Shown one piece after another: positions 42,602-51,365 of a stretch of DNA of 64,000 nt; position 1 is the first letter of the stretch; each line of letters opens with the position of its first letter. The position numbers and the translations under genes were made by a program. Source of the stretch: a bacterium. Lineage in GTDB: Bacteria > Bacteroidota > Ignavibacteria > SZUA-365. The stretch is from assembly GCA_020444325.1 (NCBI GenBank), contig JAHLLD010000003.1, positions 147,572-211,571 on the forward strand. Direction: 5' to 3'. The notes under the pieces were generated by a model. The model did no database searches. It was not told the origin of the DNA and was given only the letters and a program-made list of their open reading frames with translations.

Positions 42602-45600
42602 TTAGCGGGCCAGTGTCATTCGGATGCTGGCCGTTTGCGTTCCGGAGCGCAGCACTGCGATGTAGCTTCCGCTGGGCAGGTCACCTGCATCGAATCCGAC
42701 ATGATATGTGCCTGCATGGCGATAGCCGTCCAACACCGTGGCGACTTTGCGTCCAAGAGCGTCAAATACCTCGAGGCTGACATCACCAGCGTTGGGCAGA
42801 GTGAAACGCAGCGTGGTCGAGGGGTTGAAGGGGTTGGGGAAATTCTGCTCGAGCACAAAGGCGCTCGGTGCAGGCAGGTTCTCGGCATCCGTGGCAACGC
42901 TGAAAGAGACTTCGACCGTGTCGGAAGTGTTGACACCATCGTTGGCGACGACGCGGAGACGGTAGCCAGTCTTGCCCTGCTCGGCGAGGATGGAATCAGC
43001 CATGGCCTTCGACTCGTACTGAATCATAGTCCACGTCGATCCGTTGTTCGTGCTCAGCCAGACAGTGTACCAGAATTCAGTTTCACCGTCTGCATCCGTC
43101 GCGCTCCATTTTGCCTCGAACTTGACACTGTCAACATCGGCACCATTGCTCGGGAAGTCGATGGAAACCACGGGCTTGTTTGCGGAGATGACGCGCTCGG
43201 CTACGATGTTGCCGTCCTTCTCGACGACCACCCGTGATGCTTCGTCGGGACAGGGGACGACGAAGGCGAAGTACTCCGTCTCCATCCGCGGATCCGGTCC
43301 GGTAAGTGCGTCGACTTCATCGAGTCCGAGAGCGCGGAAGGTCGGGTGATAGAGGTAGCTTGCGATTTCCTGGTCGCTGGCATCCAGCACCTTGAAGGTG
43401 TGCGTGGCATACTGGGCGTCCATCATCGAACTGATGGTGGCGTTCTCAAGGCGCATCCAGGGACCAAAATCGATGGCCTTCGTCGTGCTGTCGACACTTC
43501 CTTCGATGTACAGCGCCTTGGCCGTGGTTCCGGTTTTGCTCAGCTGCGTCTTCTGCGAGGTGAATTTCTCCATCGCGGTGAAGAGTTTCGAGTACTCGAC
43601 CTCGGAAATCCAGAGATAGTAGAAGAAGTTATCGCTGGGAACCTGGCTGCCGCCCATGAAGCACTTGACGCGCTGCGGACGGGAGACCTTGTTCTGGATG
43701 CCGGACCATCTCAGCTGCTTGCCGACCACATCAACGCCACCCATGACATCGATGCCGATGAAGTTGTCGAAATACTGCTCGCGCTGATCGGGGTTGTCGG
43801 GATCGAGATCGCCGCGGCGCAGGCCGAAGCTGTGTCCGAGTCCATGCGCACCGTGCTTGAAGTGGTCGGCGCTTGCGACGGTGAAGTCGTAGATACCGGA
43901 CCATGACAGCGTCTGCGATGCGCGGTGATTGAACTCTTCCTTGTCGAGGCGTGTGCCGAACCATGTCGGGTCAACCGCCATGACGTAGCGGTCATAATCG
44001 GGATTCGCGCGGCGCATTTCCTTGTACGCCTTCATCAGGTACGGCTCCCAGGTTTCGGTCAGCAGCGTATCGGCGGCGCCGATGTAACTGTAGTCCGCGA
44101 CTGTGGGAGCAGTGGTAAACTGTGCCTGTCCGTCTTTCATCGGCCACGTCTTCTGCATGAAGGTCGCAATACTGTCGGCCCAGCTGCTGACGCGATTGAT
44201 GTTACCCGGATAATTATCCGCTGCCTGCACGAGCACGTTCACCTCGGCATCGCCTTCGTTGCCGTATGCGGTTGCCGTAGCGGTGGAGTAGAACACCTTG
44301 GTGTTGTTGAACTCATTCGCTTCCTCGATGCGTCCCTTCGGATTCTGCGCGTCCGTGGGATCGACGGTAAGCGACACTTCAACAGTGCCGGCATCGAAGC
44401 CAAGCTCGTCGAGCAGCATCCAGATCACGATCGGCTGTCCAGCGGGCATGGCGACTTCCGTCAGAGGATTCTCAAAGGAATAGTCGACGGCAAAATTGTC
44501 AGGATCGAAAATGTAGAAGGTGTCGTAGGTGTTGCCGTTGGCTTCGGCTTCGATCTTGAACGGCGTGCTGATGCCCTCACTTGCAGAGATCGTCGCCTTG
44601 ACGGCGAAGGCCTTGTTGGGCGCAATAATGTCAACGCCCTGCAGCACCTGGACGATTTCTGCATCGTAAATCTCGAGGTCGGGACCGGTCTGCTGTTCAA
44701 CCGAAAGGAAGAACGCCTTCTCGATGCACTGCAGATCCGTTTCAAAGAACACGGAGAAACCTGTGCTTTGCGAGTAAGCGGGGGGGATCTTGACTTTCAA
44801 TGCAGCACGGCCGGATGCATCGGTGGTCAGCGTCCCCTGCATGATCGTGTCACCCACAATGATCACGTAGTAACGAATCTCCACGCCTGCGCTGTCGGCC
44901 AGCGTGAGGGAGTTGAAGCAATGCGCGTCAAAGGTGATTTCGTCTTCGTCGTTCGCAATGACTTTCTTCTTGTCCGGTTCCAGTTCAAGCCAGTACGATG
45001 CGCCCGGATACTCGACACGAAGGAAGGGATCCAGGAAGACCTTTCCCATGGTTCCACGTTCGCCGGGTTTCGGACCTTCGCATTGACCCCAGTAATTGTA
45101 GCGTACGTCAATGGAATCCGCCTGGAAGTTCGAGACGTTTCCAATCTGTCCGCCCGTTCTCACGAAATGATTGTAGTTGATATGCACGTTATCGATGTCG
45201 GAAGGATCGAATCCGCCGGCGAAGGGGGAGATGTTGATCGTACCGAAGTTTTCGATGGTGTTGTAACGCACCACGGTCCCGTTGCTGATGGTCACGTTGC
45301 CGTCAATGATATGGCAGCCTTCCATCTTCGTCGGGACATCCTTCGGCTGAATCGTGATCTGTCCCATGTTCACTTCACTGTTCGTGATGTTGCTCGTCAC
45401 GATCGTGGAGTTTTCGATCATGCTCATATTGTCGGCTTCCTGCACGCCCCACATCTGACCTTCATGCGTGAGCAGGCAGTTTTTCGCAAAAATCTTGTTG
45501 GAGTGATGCCTGATGTAGGCGTAATCATTCCGTTGATTGTCCGTCACCCAGTCGAGTGTCACGCCATCAAAATGCGATTCCTGATCACTGGTGATGTTCA

Positions 45601-46231
45601 CGTCGGAACCCACGAATGTGAAGTTTTTCAGCGGACCCATAATTCCGCCACACTCGATGTTAATGTCATAAAGACGTCCGCCCGATGCGGAGAACTGTCC
45701 ATGCGGTACCTGACCAGGATCACTGCTGCCGAACACTTTCATGCCGCTGACCGTACCTGCAACACCGAGATCCCAGGTCACATTGGCGCCGTTTGCGAAA
45801 TGCATGTGTCCGCCCGGCCAGACCTCAACGGTGTCATACATGGCCGTCGTGATGTTGATAGTGTCAGGACGCGTCAGAATACCCTGCATGTCTCCGCCCT
45901 GGAAGAACGAGTATCCCTGGAGATTGTCATCGATGGTACCACCGGAAGCCTTGTAGGCCAGGTACTGGTACACGTATGAAGTCCCCTTGTTGAGCCCATA
46001 ATCGGTGACGACTCCACCATCGTCGCCATTGAGTGTTACGGTACCAACAAGCTTGGCTCCACGATAGAATTCAACCTTGGTGAACTTGGTGTCCGTCAGG
46101 TTGTACATCAGGATATCTGCACTGTTGTCGCCAGTGTAGATGACTGCGCCGAAGGGCTGGGCTGTCGCGTTGAACGCGAACAGCATGAGGAACAGCACTG
46201 CAGGCAGAAAAGCGGTCACAGCTTTTCTCAT
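42602..46231 (-). CDS. Large secreted type IX cargo protein with beta-helix and metalloprotease-like region
   Basis: A 1209-residue exported protein. A signal peptide (about 1-25) precedes a right-handed beta-helix region (about 100-400, many short N-G-T-V type turns). CARDB/Ig-like domains follow (about 520-640). A region near residues 780-830 holds HGLGHSFGLRRGD, similar to the metzincin-type HExxHxxG zinc motif but with Gly in place of the catalytic Glu. The last 85 residues form the type IX sorting domain (LEQNFPNPFNPSTTLRFTLP, then DALGRKVATVLDG and YIAVLRSG). It is likely displayed on or released from the cell surface. Function is unknown. Confidence 0.88.
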   Translation of the reverse strand: MRKAVTAFLPAVLFLMLFAFNATAQPFGAVIYTGDNSADILMYNLTDTKFTKVEFYRGAKLVGTVTLNGDDGGVVTDYGLNKGTSYVYQYLAYKASGGTIDDNLQGYSFFQGGDMQGILTRPDTINITTAMYDTVEVWPGGHMHFANGANVTWDLGVAGTVSGMKVFGSSDPGQVPHGQFSASGGRLYDINIECGGIMGPLKNFTFVGSDVNITSDQESHFDGVTLDWVTDNQRNDYAYIRHHSNKIFAKNCLLTHEGQMWGVQEADNMSMIENSTIVTSNITNSEVNMGQITIQPKDVPTKMEGCHIIDGNVTISNGTVVRYNTIENFGTINISPFAGGFDPSDIDNVHINYNHFVRTGGQIGNVSNFQADSIDVRYNYWGQCEGPKPGERGTMGKVFLDPFLRVEYPGASYWLELEPDKKKVIANDEDEITFDAHCFNSLTLADSAGVEIRYYVIIVGDTIMQGTLTTDASGRAALKVKIPPAYSQSTGFSVFFETDLQCIEKAFFLSVEQQTGPDLEIYDAEIVQVLQGVDIIAPNKAFAVKATISASEGISTPFKIEAEANGNTYDTFYIFDPDNFAVDYSFENPLTEVAMPAGQPIVIWMLLDELGFDAGTVEVSLTVDPTDAQNPKGRIEEANEFNNTKVFYSTATATAYGNEGDAEVNVLVQAADNYPGNINRVSSWADSIATFMQKTWPMKDGQAQFTTAPTVADYSYIGAADTLLTETWEPYLMKAYKEMRRANPDYDRYVMAVDPTWFGTRLDKEEFNHRASQTLSWSGIYDFTVASADHFKHGAHGLGHSFGLRRGDLDPDNPDQREQYFDNFIGIDVMGGVDVVGKQLRWSGIQNKVSRPQRVKCFMGGSQVPSDNFFYYLWISEVEYSKLFTAMEKFTSQKTQLSKTGTTAKALYIEGSVDSTTKAIDFGPWMRLENATISSMMDAQYATHTFKVLDASDQEIASYLYHPTFRALGLDEVDALTGPDPRMETEYFAFVVPCPDEASRVVVEKDGNIVAERVISANKPVVSIDFPSNGADVDSVKFEAKWSATDADGETEFWYTVWLSTNNGSTWTMIQYESKAMADSILAEQGKTGYRLRVVANDGVNTSDTVEVSFSVATDAENLPAPSAFVLEQNFPNPFNPSTTLRFTLPNAGDVSLEVFDALGRKVATVLDGYRHAGTYHVGFDAGDLPSGSYIAVLRSGTQTASIRMTLAR

Positions 46232-46250
46232 AGAAAACCTCGAAGTTGAA

Positions 46251-46264
46251 ATAACAGCTGTTAT
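46251..46264. repeat. Short perfect palindrome upstream of the type IX cargo gene
   Basis: ATAACAGCTGTTAT is a 14 bp perfect palindrome 20 bp upstream of the minus-strand start codon at 46231. It may be an operator. The remaining intergenic DNA to 46514 (about 250 bp) shows no RNA gene or other clear element. Confidence 0.5.
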
Positions 46265-46514
46265 CGTATGTTCAATGATAATCGCTTTCCAGGGTAGTGG
46301 AAAAGTGGGACAGGGACCCCCGCGGCGGTATTGAGATCCAATATCCGATACAGGGTGAAAGCTACTCTTTTTCCGGCGTAAAAATCAAGGTGGAAACGGC
46401 GCTTCTACGTGAATTGGGGAGGATTTCCGTGGCTCCGGCGCTTTTTTCGCTGACAGTTGCCGCGGAAGCACGGAGATGCGTAGTTTTAGCTTACATAACG
46501 AAGGAATTCCCGGT

Positions 46515-47303
46515 ATGAATATTACCCGCATCCATTTCGAGAGCACGGATTCAACCAACGCTGAAGCAAAGCGGCGCATCCGCGAAGGCCTGAAGCCTGA
46601 CGCTGCCGACGTGCACCGTGCAGGCTGTGTGGAAGGAACCGTGATCACCGCTGATCATCAGACGTCCGGCAGGGGACGATTTGACAGGCAATGGGAAGAC
46701 ATGGCGGGACAAAGCGTCCTTGCCAGTTATATCCTCTATCCCCGGCGTGCGCCTGAGGAATGGGGCGGACTCCCGCTGCTCGCCGGACTCGCTGTTCAGA
46801 GAGCGCTGTCGCCGCTCCTCCCGGGGGGCGTCCAGCTGAAATGGCCGAATGATGTACTCGTGGATGGAAAAAAAATCTGTGGGATTCTTGTCGAGTCAGG
46901 CATGCTCGGCAATCAGCCATGGGCCGTCGCAGGTATCGGTATCAATGTCCTGCAGCGCGAATTTCCTGGCTCATACCGGTACCCTCCGACGTCATTGCTA
47001 CTCGAACGCGGACAGCTGACGGAAACCGGCGAAGTACTGCAGGCAGTTTCCATGGAACTCGGCGCACTGTATGATCGCTGGCAGAACGAAGGGTCGTCCT
47101 TCGTCATCGAGGAATGGAAAACGCATGCGCAGCATATGCTGCCAGCTGATATCGTGCTTCATCAGGATGGTGCGGACAGGGATGTCCGTGCAATCGGTCT
47201 CGCTCCGTCAGGGGCGCTCATCGTATTGAACGAGAAGGGGGAGCATGAGGAAGTCTATGCGGGTGATGTCAGTCTGCACACAGGCAAGGAAACGGAGGAA
47301 TAA
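46515..47303 (+). CDS. birA: Biotin-[acetyl-CoA-carboxylase] ligase
   Basis: A 262-residue enzyme that makes biotinyl-AMP and transfers biotin to carboxylase carrier proteins. The ATP/biotin site is seen in STDSTNAEAKRR, the glycine-rich loop SGRGRFDRQWED and KWPNDVLVDGKKICGILVE. There is no N-terminal helix-turn-helix, so it is the monofunctional form without repressor activity. The start at 46515 is chosen since AAGGA lies 9 bp upstream; a start at 46476 would add 13 unconserved residues. A biotin-dependent carboxylase subunit is encoded at 55702. Its stop shares bases with the next ATG (TAATG). Confidence 0.93.
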   Translation: MNITRIHFESTDSTNAEAKRRIREGLKPDAADVHRAGCVEGTVITADHQTSGRGRFDRQWEDMAGQSVLASYILYPRRAPEEWGGLPLLAGLAVQRALSPLLPGGVQLKWPNDVLVDGKKICGILVESGMLGNQPWAVAGIGINVLQREFPGSYRYPPTSLLLERGQLTETGEVLQAVSMELGALYDRWQNEGSSFVIEEWKTHAQHMLPADIVLHQDGADRDVRAIGLAPSGALIVLNEKGEHEEVYAGDVSLHTGKETEE

Positions 47304-48463
47304 TGAAGCGGATTTATCTCGACAATGCTGCAACCACCGGACTCCTCCCGGAAGTCGTTGACGCCATGCTTCCATGGCTGCGTGAACAGCACGGCAATCC
47401 CTCCAGCACGCATGCTGATGGACGCACGGCGCGGGTCGCTGTCGAAAAGGCGCGCGAACATGTTGCGCGCATGATCGGGGCGGATCCCCGTGAAATCGTT
47501 TTCACCGCGGGCGGAACCGAAAGCGACAACAGTGCGCTGCATATGGTCATGGAGCAGCAGGACACACTCAACGGCTGCCATATCATCTCTTCTCCCGCCG
47601 AACATCATGCAGTTCACATGCCACTCGATCTGCTTGCAAAGCAGGGCGTAGTGATCGATCAGCTGGGCGTGGACGGCGGGGCAGTGCCGCGTGTCGACAT
47701 GCTCGATGCGTCTGTCAAACCGTCAACGATTCTTTGCACACTGATGCATGTCAATAATGAGACAGGCGGTATCCTGCCCCTGGCTGAGGTAGGACGCAGG
47801 TTGCATGAGCATGATGTGCTGTTTCATTCTGACACCGTGCAGAGCGCAGGCAAGCTGGATATCGCCATCCATGAGGCCGAAGTGGATTTTGCGTCCATGT
47901 CCGCACATAAGATTCACGGTCCGAAAGGCACCGGCGCCCTTTATGTGCGCAGCGGATTGGATGCCCCGGCCTTCATGGTGGGTGGGGGACAGGAACGCGG
48001 TCGGCGGGGAGGAACCGAGAACGTGGCAGGCATCGTGGGCTTCGGAGAGGCGGCACGGCTTGCTCTCCTGCACAGGGAAGAGCGATTGGAACGCTGGAAG
48101 GAATTTCATGCGCTGCTGCGTGGCCGCCTGCTCGAACAGTGGCCCGATCTCATCGTCAACGCATCCTCGGAGTACGACATGCTGCCGAATATTCTGAGCG
48201 TGTCTTTCCCGTCTTCATCATACGAAGTGGACGGTGCGGCACTGCTCATGAACTGTGATCTGGCAGGAGTTTCGGTGAGCGGAGGATCCGCCTGTACGGC
48301 AGGGAGCATCGAGGCATCGCATGTCATGCGAGCGGTGGGACACGATGAAGCAACCGGGGCTGCCACGCTGCGCATGTCATTCGGCGCCACGACGACAAGG
48401 GAAGAGGTGGAGGAAGGCTGCAGCCGCATCCTCGGCGTGCTCGAGGGAATGCTGAAATCCTGA
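47303..48463 (+). CDS. Cysteine desulfurase (NifS/IscS family)
   Basis: A 386-residue PLP enzyme that takes sulfur from cysteine for Fe-S clusters or thio-modification. It starts with IYLDNAATTGLLPEVVDAM. The PLP Lys is in SAHKIHGPKGTGALYVR, the His stacking on PLP in SPAEHHAV, and the active Cys in SGGSACTAGSIEASHVM. The short loop around Cys marks class I (IscS/NifS) enzymes. It is coupled to birA. No IscU/SufU or regulator is adjacent, so whether it serves Fe-S or tRNA thiolation is open. Confidence 0.95.
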   Translation: MKRIYLDNAATTGLLPEVVDAMLPWLREQHGNPSSTHADGRTARVAVEKAREHVARMIGADPREIVFTAGGTESDNSALHMVMEQQDTLNGCHIISSPAEHHAVHMPLDLLAKQGVVIDQLGVDGGAVPRVDMLDASVKPSTILCTLMHVNNETGGILPLAEVGRRLHEHDVLFHSDTVQSAGKLDIAIHEAEVDFASMSAHKIHGPKGTGALYVRSGLDAPAFMVGGGQERGRRGGTENVAGIVGFGEAARLALLHREERLERWKEFHALLRGRLLEQWPDLIVNASSEYDMLPNILSVSFPSSSYEVDGAALLMNCDLAGVSVSGGSACTAGSIEASHVMRAVGHDEATGAATLRMSFGATTTREEVEEGCSRILGVLEGMLKS

Positions 48464-48469
48464 GATCCC

Positions 48470-49408
48470 TCAGGAATGGCTGGAATTTTCGAAACCGCGT
48501 TCCCATTCCCGCATCGCGATGCCATAACGCAGCCCACGTTCTGATACCGTGATACCGTCGAGGTCGCGTTTTTCGGTAAGCCGTTTGAGAATGCCGATGC
48601 CGACGAGAATGATATCGGCACGGCCCGGATCGATATGCATGGCATGCTGCAGTTCGTCGCGCGTCAGTTTGCGGAATTCATCGAAGCGCTGCTGAATCAT
48701 TGCACGCGTGAGGCGGAAGCCGGAAATCGCGGCACCGTCATACTCCTTCAACCCCAGTTCCACTCCGGCAAGCGTGGTTACCGTTCCTGCGACGCCGACG
48801 AAATGCGTCTCCCCGGCGGAAAAGCTCGGATAGCTTTCTATCGCTTCGTCGATGCGCGCTGTCATCGCCGCAATCTCTTCGTCCGTCGGAGGCGTGTGAT
48901 GCAGATATTTCTCGGTGAGACGCACACAGCCGATATCCACACTCTTTCTGTCCAGGATATGGAACCCCTCGCCAACGGTCAGCTCGGTGCTGCCGCCGCC
49001 GATGTCGAGCACGGCAAAGCTGCCGCTGCGATCGGGGAAACCGGAGATGGCGCCGCCGTACGTCCACAGCGCCTCATCCTCGCCGCTGAGTATCTCAATC
49101 TCAAGTCCGAGTTTCTCATGCATGTAATCGAGGTAGTCATCGCCGTTATGGGCGTCCCGCAGTGCACTCGTCCCCGTCGCACGTATCAGCTCCGCACCAT
49201 GCTCCTTCGCGCGCTCCACGAACGAGGCCAGGTACTTCTCGCTGCGTGTAAACGCATCCCATGCGATGGCACCGCTTTTATCGACGCCTTTGCCCACACG
49301 CGCGACCACCTGCTCGTCGAGGATGGGCGTCAGACTGCCGTCGGTGCCGATGTCGGCGACCAGGAGAAGGATGGTGTTCGTTCCGATGTCAATCGTGGCG
49401 ATACGCAT
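48470..49408 (-). CDS. Ppx/GppA-family phosphatase
   Basis: A 312-residue protein of the ASKHA fold. It begins MRIATIDIGTNTILLLVADI, the phosphate-1 motif, and has FAVLDIGGGSTELTVGEG (phosphate-2) and FVGVAGTVTTLAG (adenosine/third loop). Members hydrolyse polyphosphate or pppGpp. The short length without the C-terminal HD-like domain fits the small single-module Ppx/GppA type. Start at 49408 overlaps the prmA stop (ATGA), indicating coupled translation. Substrate cannot be decided. Confidence 0.92.
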   Translation of the reverse strand: MRIATIDIGTNTILLLVADIGTDGSLTPILDEQVVARVGKGVDKSGAIAWDAFTRSEKYLASFVERAKEHGAELIRATGTSALRDAHNGDDYLDYMHEKLGLEIEILSGEDEALWTYGGAISGFPDRSGSFAVLDIGGGSTELTVGEGFHILDRKSVDIGCVRLTEKYLHHTPPTDEEIAAMTARIDEAIESYPSFSAGETHFVGVAGTVTTLAGVELGLKEYDGAAISGFRLTRAMIQQRFDEFRKLTRDELQHAMHIDPGRADIILVGIGILKRLTEKRDLDGITVSERGLRYGIAMREWERGFENSSHS

Positions 49409-50247
49409 CAGGCCTCCCTCCGCGCGGCGATGGATGCCCATTCACCTTCGAGCAGCACTTCATCCACCACGAGTCCCACATGCTCAATCGCCAGGCGCAG
49501 ATCGGCCACGTCCGATTCGTAGAAACCGGCGAGCAGCAGCCTTCCTCCGCCACGCAGCATTTCCGCGTAACGCGGAAGCAGCTGCATGTTGTCGATGCGC
49601 GTGATGTTGGAGAGGATGAGGTCATATCGGCCTTCCGCCTCTTCGAGTGATCCGTGATGGAAGCGGATGTGCTGCTGCACATCATTGCGCTCGGCGTTCT
49701 CCATCGCGTTGTCGTAAGACCATTCATCGATGTCTACACCGACAGCCTTTGCGGCGCCGAGACGGATGGCGGCGATGGCCAGCACGCCCGTGCCGGTGCC
49801 GACATCGAGCACGTTGTCGTTCTCTTTCAGATAGCGCTCGATGAGTCGCAGCATCAGCCGTGTGCTCTCATGGTATCCGGTGCCGAAAGACATTTTCGGA
49901 TCGATGACGAGAACCAGTTCGTCCGCCTTCGCTTCCACCTCATGCCAGGAGGGAGTAATGATGATGTGGTCTGTGATGCTGATGGGACGAATACTCTCTT
50001 CCCACTGCTTGTTCCAGTTCTCCTGCTTCATGCGGGAGATTTCCGGCGCGATGGCTTTCTCCTCGTCGTTGAACGAATTCAGCAGTTCCTCAGAAATTTC
50101 CTGCCAGTCTTCTTCCCGGAAATACACTTCCCACCAGTCATCGTCTTCGAGAAAACCGAGAGGTTCGCGGGCGATAAGCATGGCCTGCAACTCTTCGTCA
50201 CGTGTACTGCGGGAAAAGCGGGCGCGTATGAAAACGATGTCTGTCAT
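49408..50247 (-). CDS. prmA: Ribosomal protein L11 methyltransferase
   Basis: A 279-residue SAM-dependent methyltransferase. The N-terminal substrate-recognition domain is followed by MSFGTGYHESTRLMLRLIE and motif I NVLDVGTGTGVLAIAAIRLG, then VGVDIDEWSYDNA. The NxxPF-like catalytic motif appears as DLILSNIT, less standard than NIL. The start at 50247 overlaps the stop of the M28 peptidase gene by 4 bp and is preferred to the longer frame. It trimethylates L11 of the large subunit; it is coupled to Ppx/GppA. Confidence 0.9.
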   Translation of the reverse strand: MTDIVFIRARFSRSTRDEELQAMLIAREPLGFLEDDDWWEVYFREEDWQEISEELLNSFNDEEKAIAPEISRMKQENWNKQWEESIRPISITDHIIITPSWHEVEAKADELVLVIDPKMSFGTGYHESTRLMLRLIERYLKENDNVLDVGTGTGVLAIAAIRLGAAKAVGVDIDEWSYDNAMENAERNDVQQHIRFHHGSLEEAEGRYDLILSNITRIDNMQLLPRYAEMLRGGGRLLLAGFYESDVADLRLAIEHVGLVVDEVLLEGEWASIAARREA

Positions 50248-51254
50248 GTGTTCGGTGCCTGTTGAATGCCATGGAGTATGTAAAGAAGCAGGGTGCCGAC
50301 ATCCTGCAGCGGTTGCGGAGCGCATTGATCCGGAAGATCGCGCGTCGTGTGCCAGTACTGCCGGCGGGGAGAGGATGTATCGTGTCCCACGAGAGAAGCG
50401 TCGATGATGTCTACCGTCTTGATTCCCGCAACGGTGTTCAGCGGTACGTGGTCATCGAGAATAGGGGAATGCTCCTCCTGCGTAAAGCGGCTGAGTCCGA
50501 GCGTCGCGGCAGCATCCCAGACCATTTTCAGAATGTCGCCTGCGTACTGCCTCGAAAACTCCTCCTGCGGGAAACGTGCATCCCTGTCGCCGACGAGATC
50601 GAGAAGCACGCCGAAGAGCGTGCGCGCTTTTCCTTCGTATGTGGCTGCGTAATAGCGGGAGCCGATCAGGAACATGCTCTCGTCGCCTTCGCGTCCGTAA
50701 TCCTCTCCATCGAAGAGAATGATATCCACTCCAACAGGGGCCGGGTGCTCGCGAAGTACCTCCGCGAGATGCAGCAGCACGGCAACACCGCTTGCACCGT
50801 CGTTGGCGCCCGGCACGGCCTTCAGTGCGCGGTCAGGGTCGTTTTCGGCGTCAGCCCAGGGACGAGAATCCCAGTGCGCACAGAGAAGGACGCGGGAGGG
50901 ATTTTCAGGCTGAAGACTGGCAATGACATTGGTCAGCTCCAGCTTCTCGTTGTCATAGCCGCGCAGCGTGAAATACTGTTCCTGTGTGGGAATGCCGAGG
51001 GAATCGAAGAAGGAGACGAAATATGCAAGACAGGCATCGTGTGCGTCACTGCCAGGGACACGAGGACCGAACGCAACCTGCCGTTCGAGCAGTTCGAATG
51101 CGCGCGCGCCTGAAAACGACGGGTATGCTGCGGGAGGGGAGAACAATTGCTGTTGTCCTTCATTATTTGTTCGCGGGGCGTCTCCGCAGGAGACAGCGAA
51201 GACGAACGCCAGTGCCATGAGACAGACCGTGGATATCCTGCGGATTTTCATCAT
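50244..51254 (-). CDS. M28-family peptidase lipoprotein, glutaminyl cyclase-like
   Basis: A 336-residue exported protein with a lipoprotein signal (lipobox AVSC near residue 23). The zinc site is seen in LLCAHWDSRPWAD, PGANDGASGVAVLLHLAEVL and ILFDGEDYG. The segment LLDLVGDRDARFPQE and the C-terminal VPLNTVAGIKTVDIID match the glutaminyl-peptide cyclotransferase-like branch of M28. It would act at the envelope on peptides or N-terminal Gln of exported proteins; the latter fits type IX cargo maturation in relatives (known for some Bacteroidota). ATG at 51254 or 51251 both possible. It is coupled to prmA. Confidence 0.88.
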   Translation of the reverse strand: MMKIRRISTVCLMALAFVFAVSCGDAPRTNNEGQQQLFSPPAAYPSFSGARAFELLERQVAFGPRVPGSDAHDACLAYFVSFFDSLGIPTQEQYFTLRGYDNEKLELTNVIASLQPENPSRVLLCAHWDSRPWADAENDPDRALKAVPGANDGASGVAVLLHLAEVLREHPAPVGVDIILFDGEDYGREGDESMFLIGSRYYAATYEGKARTLFGVLLDLVGDRDARFPQEEFSRQYAGDILKMVWDAAATLGLSRFTQEEHSPILDDHVPLNTVAGIKTVDIIDASLVGHDTSSPRRQYWHTTRDLPDQCAPQPLQDVGTLLLYILHGIQQAPNT

Positions 51255-51306
51255 CTCCAAAACTAGTGAACCCCCGGCGCGGAAACAAAGCGCCGGGATT
51301 TGATAC

Positions 51307-51342
51307 AAAAAACAGAGGGTCCCGTGTTGTGGGACCCTCTGT
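51307..51342 (-). terminator. Rho-independent terminator after the M36 peptidase gene
   Basis: Stem ACAGAGGGTCCC / GGGACCCTCTGT (12 bp, perfect, 7 base loop), followed on the minus strand by a T run (A run at 51307-51312). It lies 24 bp after the stop at 51366 and upstream of the M28 peptidase gene. Confidence 0.92.
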
Positions 51343-51365
51343 CGTAAACCGATGATAGGCTGGAC

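Noticed and set aside
43925-45979. 684-codon open frame on the plus strand
   Set aside because: It is the antisense shadow of the type IX cargo gene, which has signal peptide and sorting domain; composition (His/Val/Arg rich) is typical of a GC-rich shadow.
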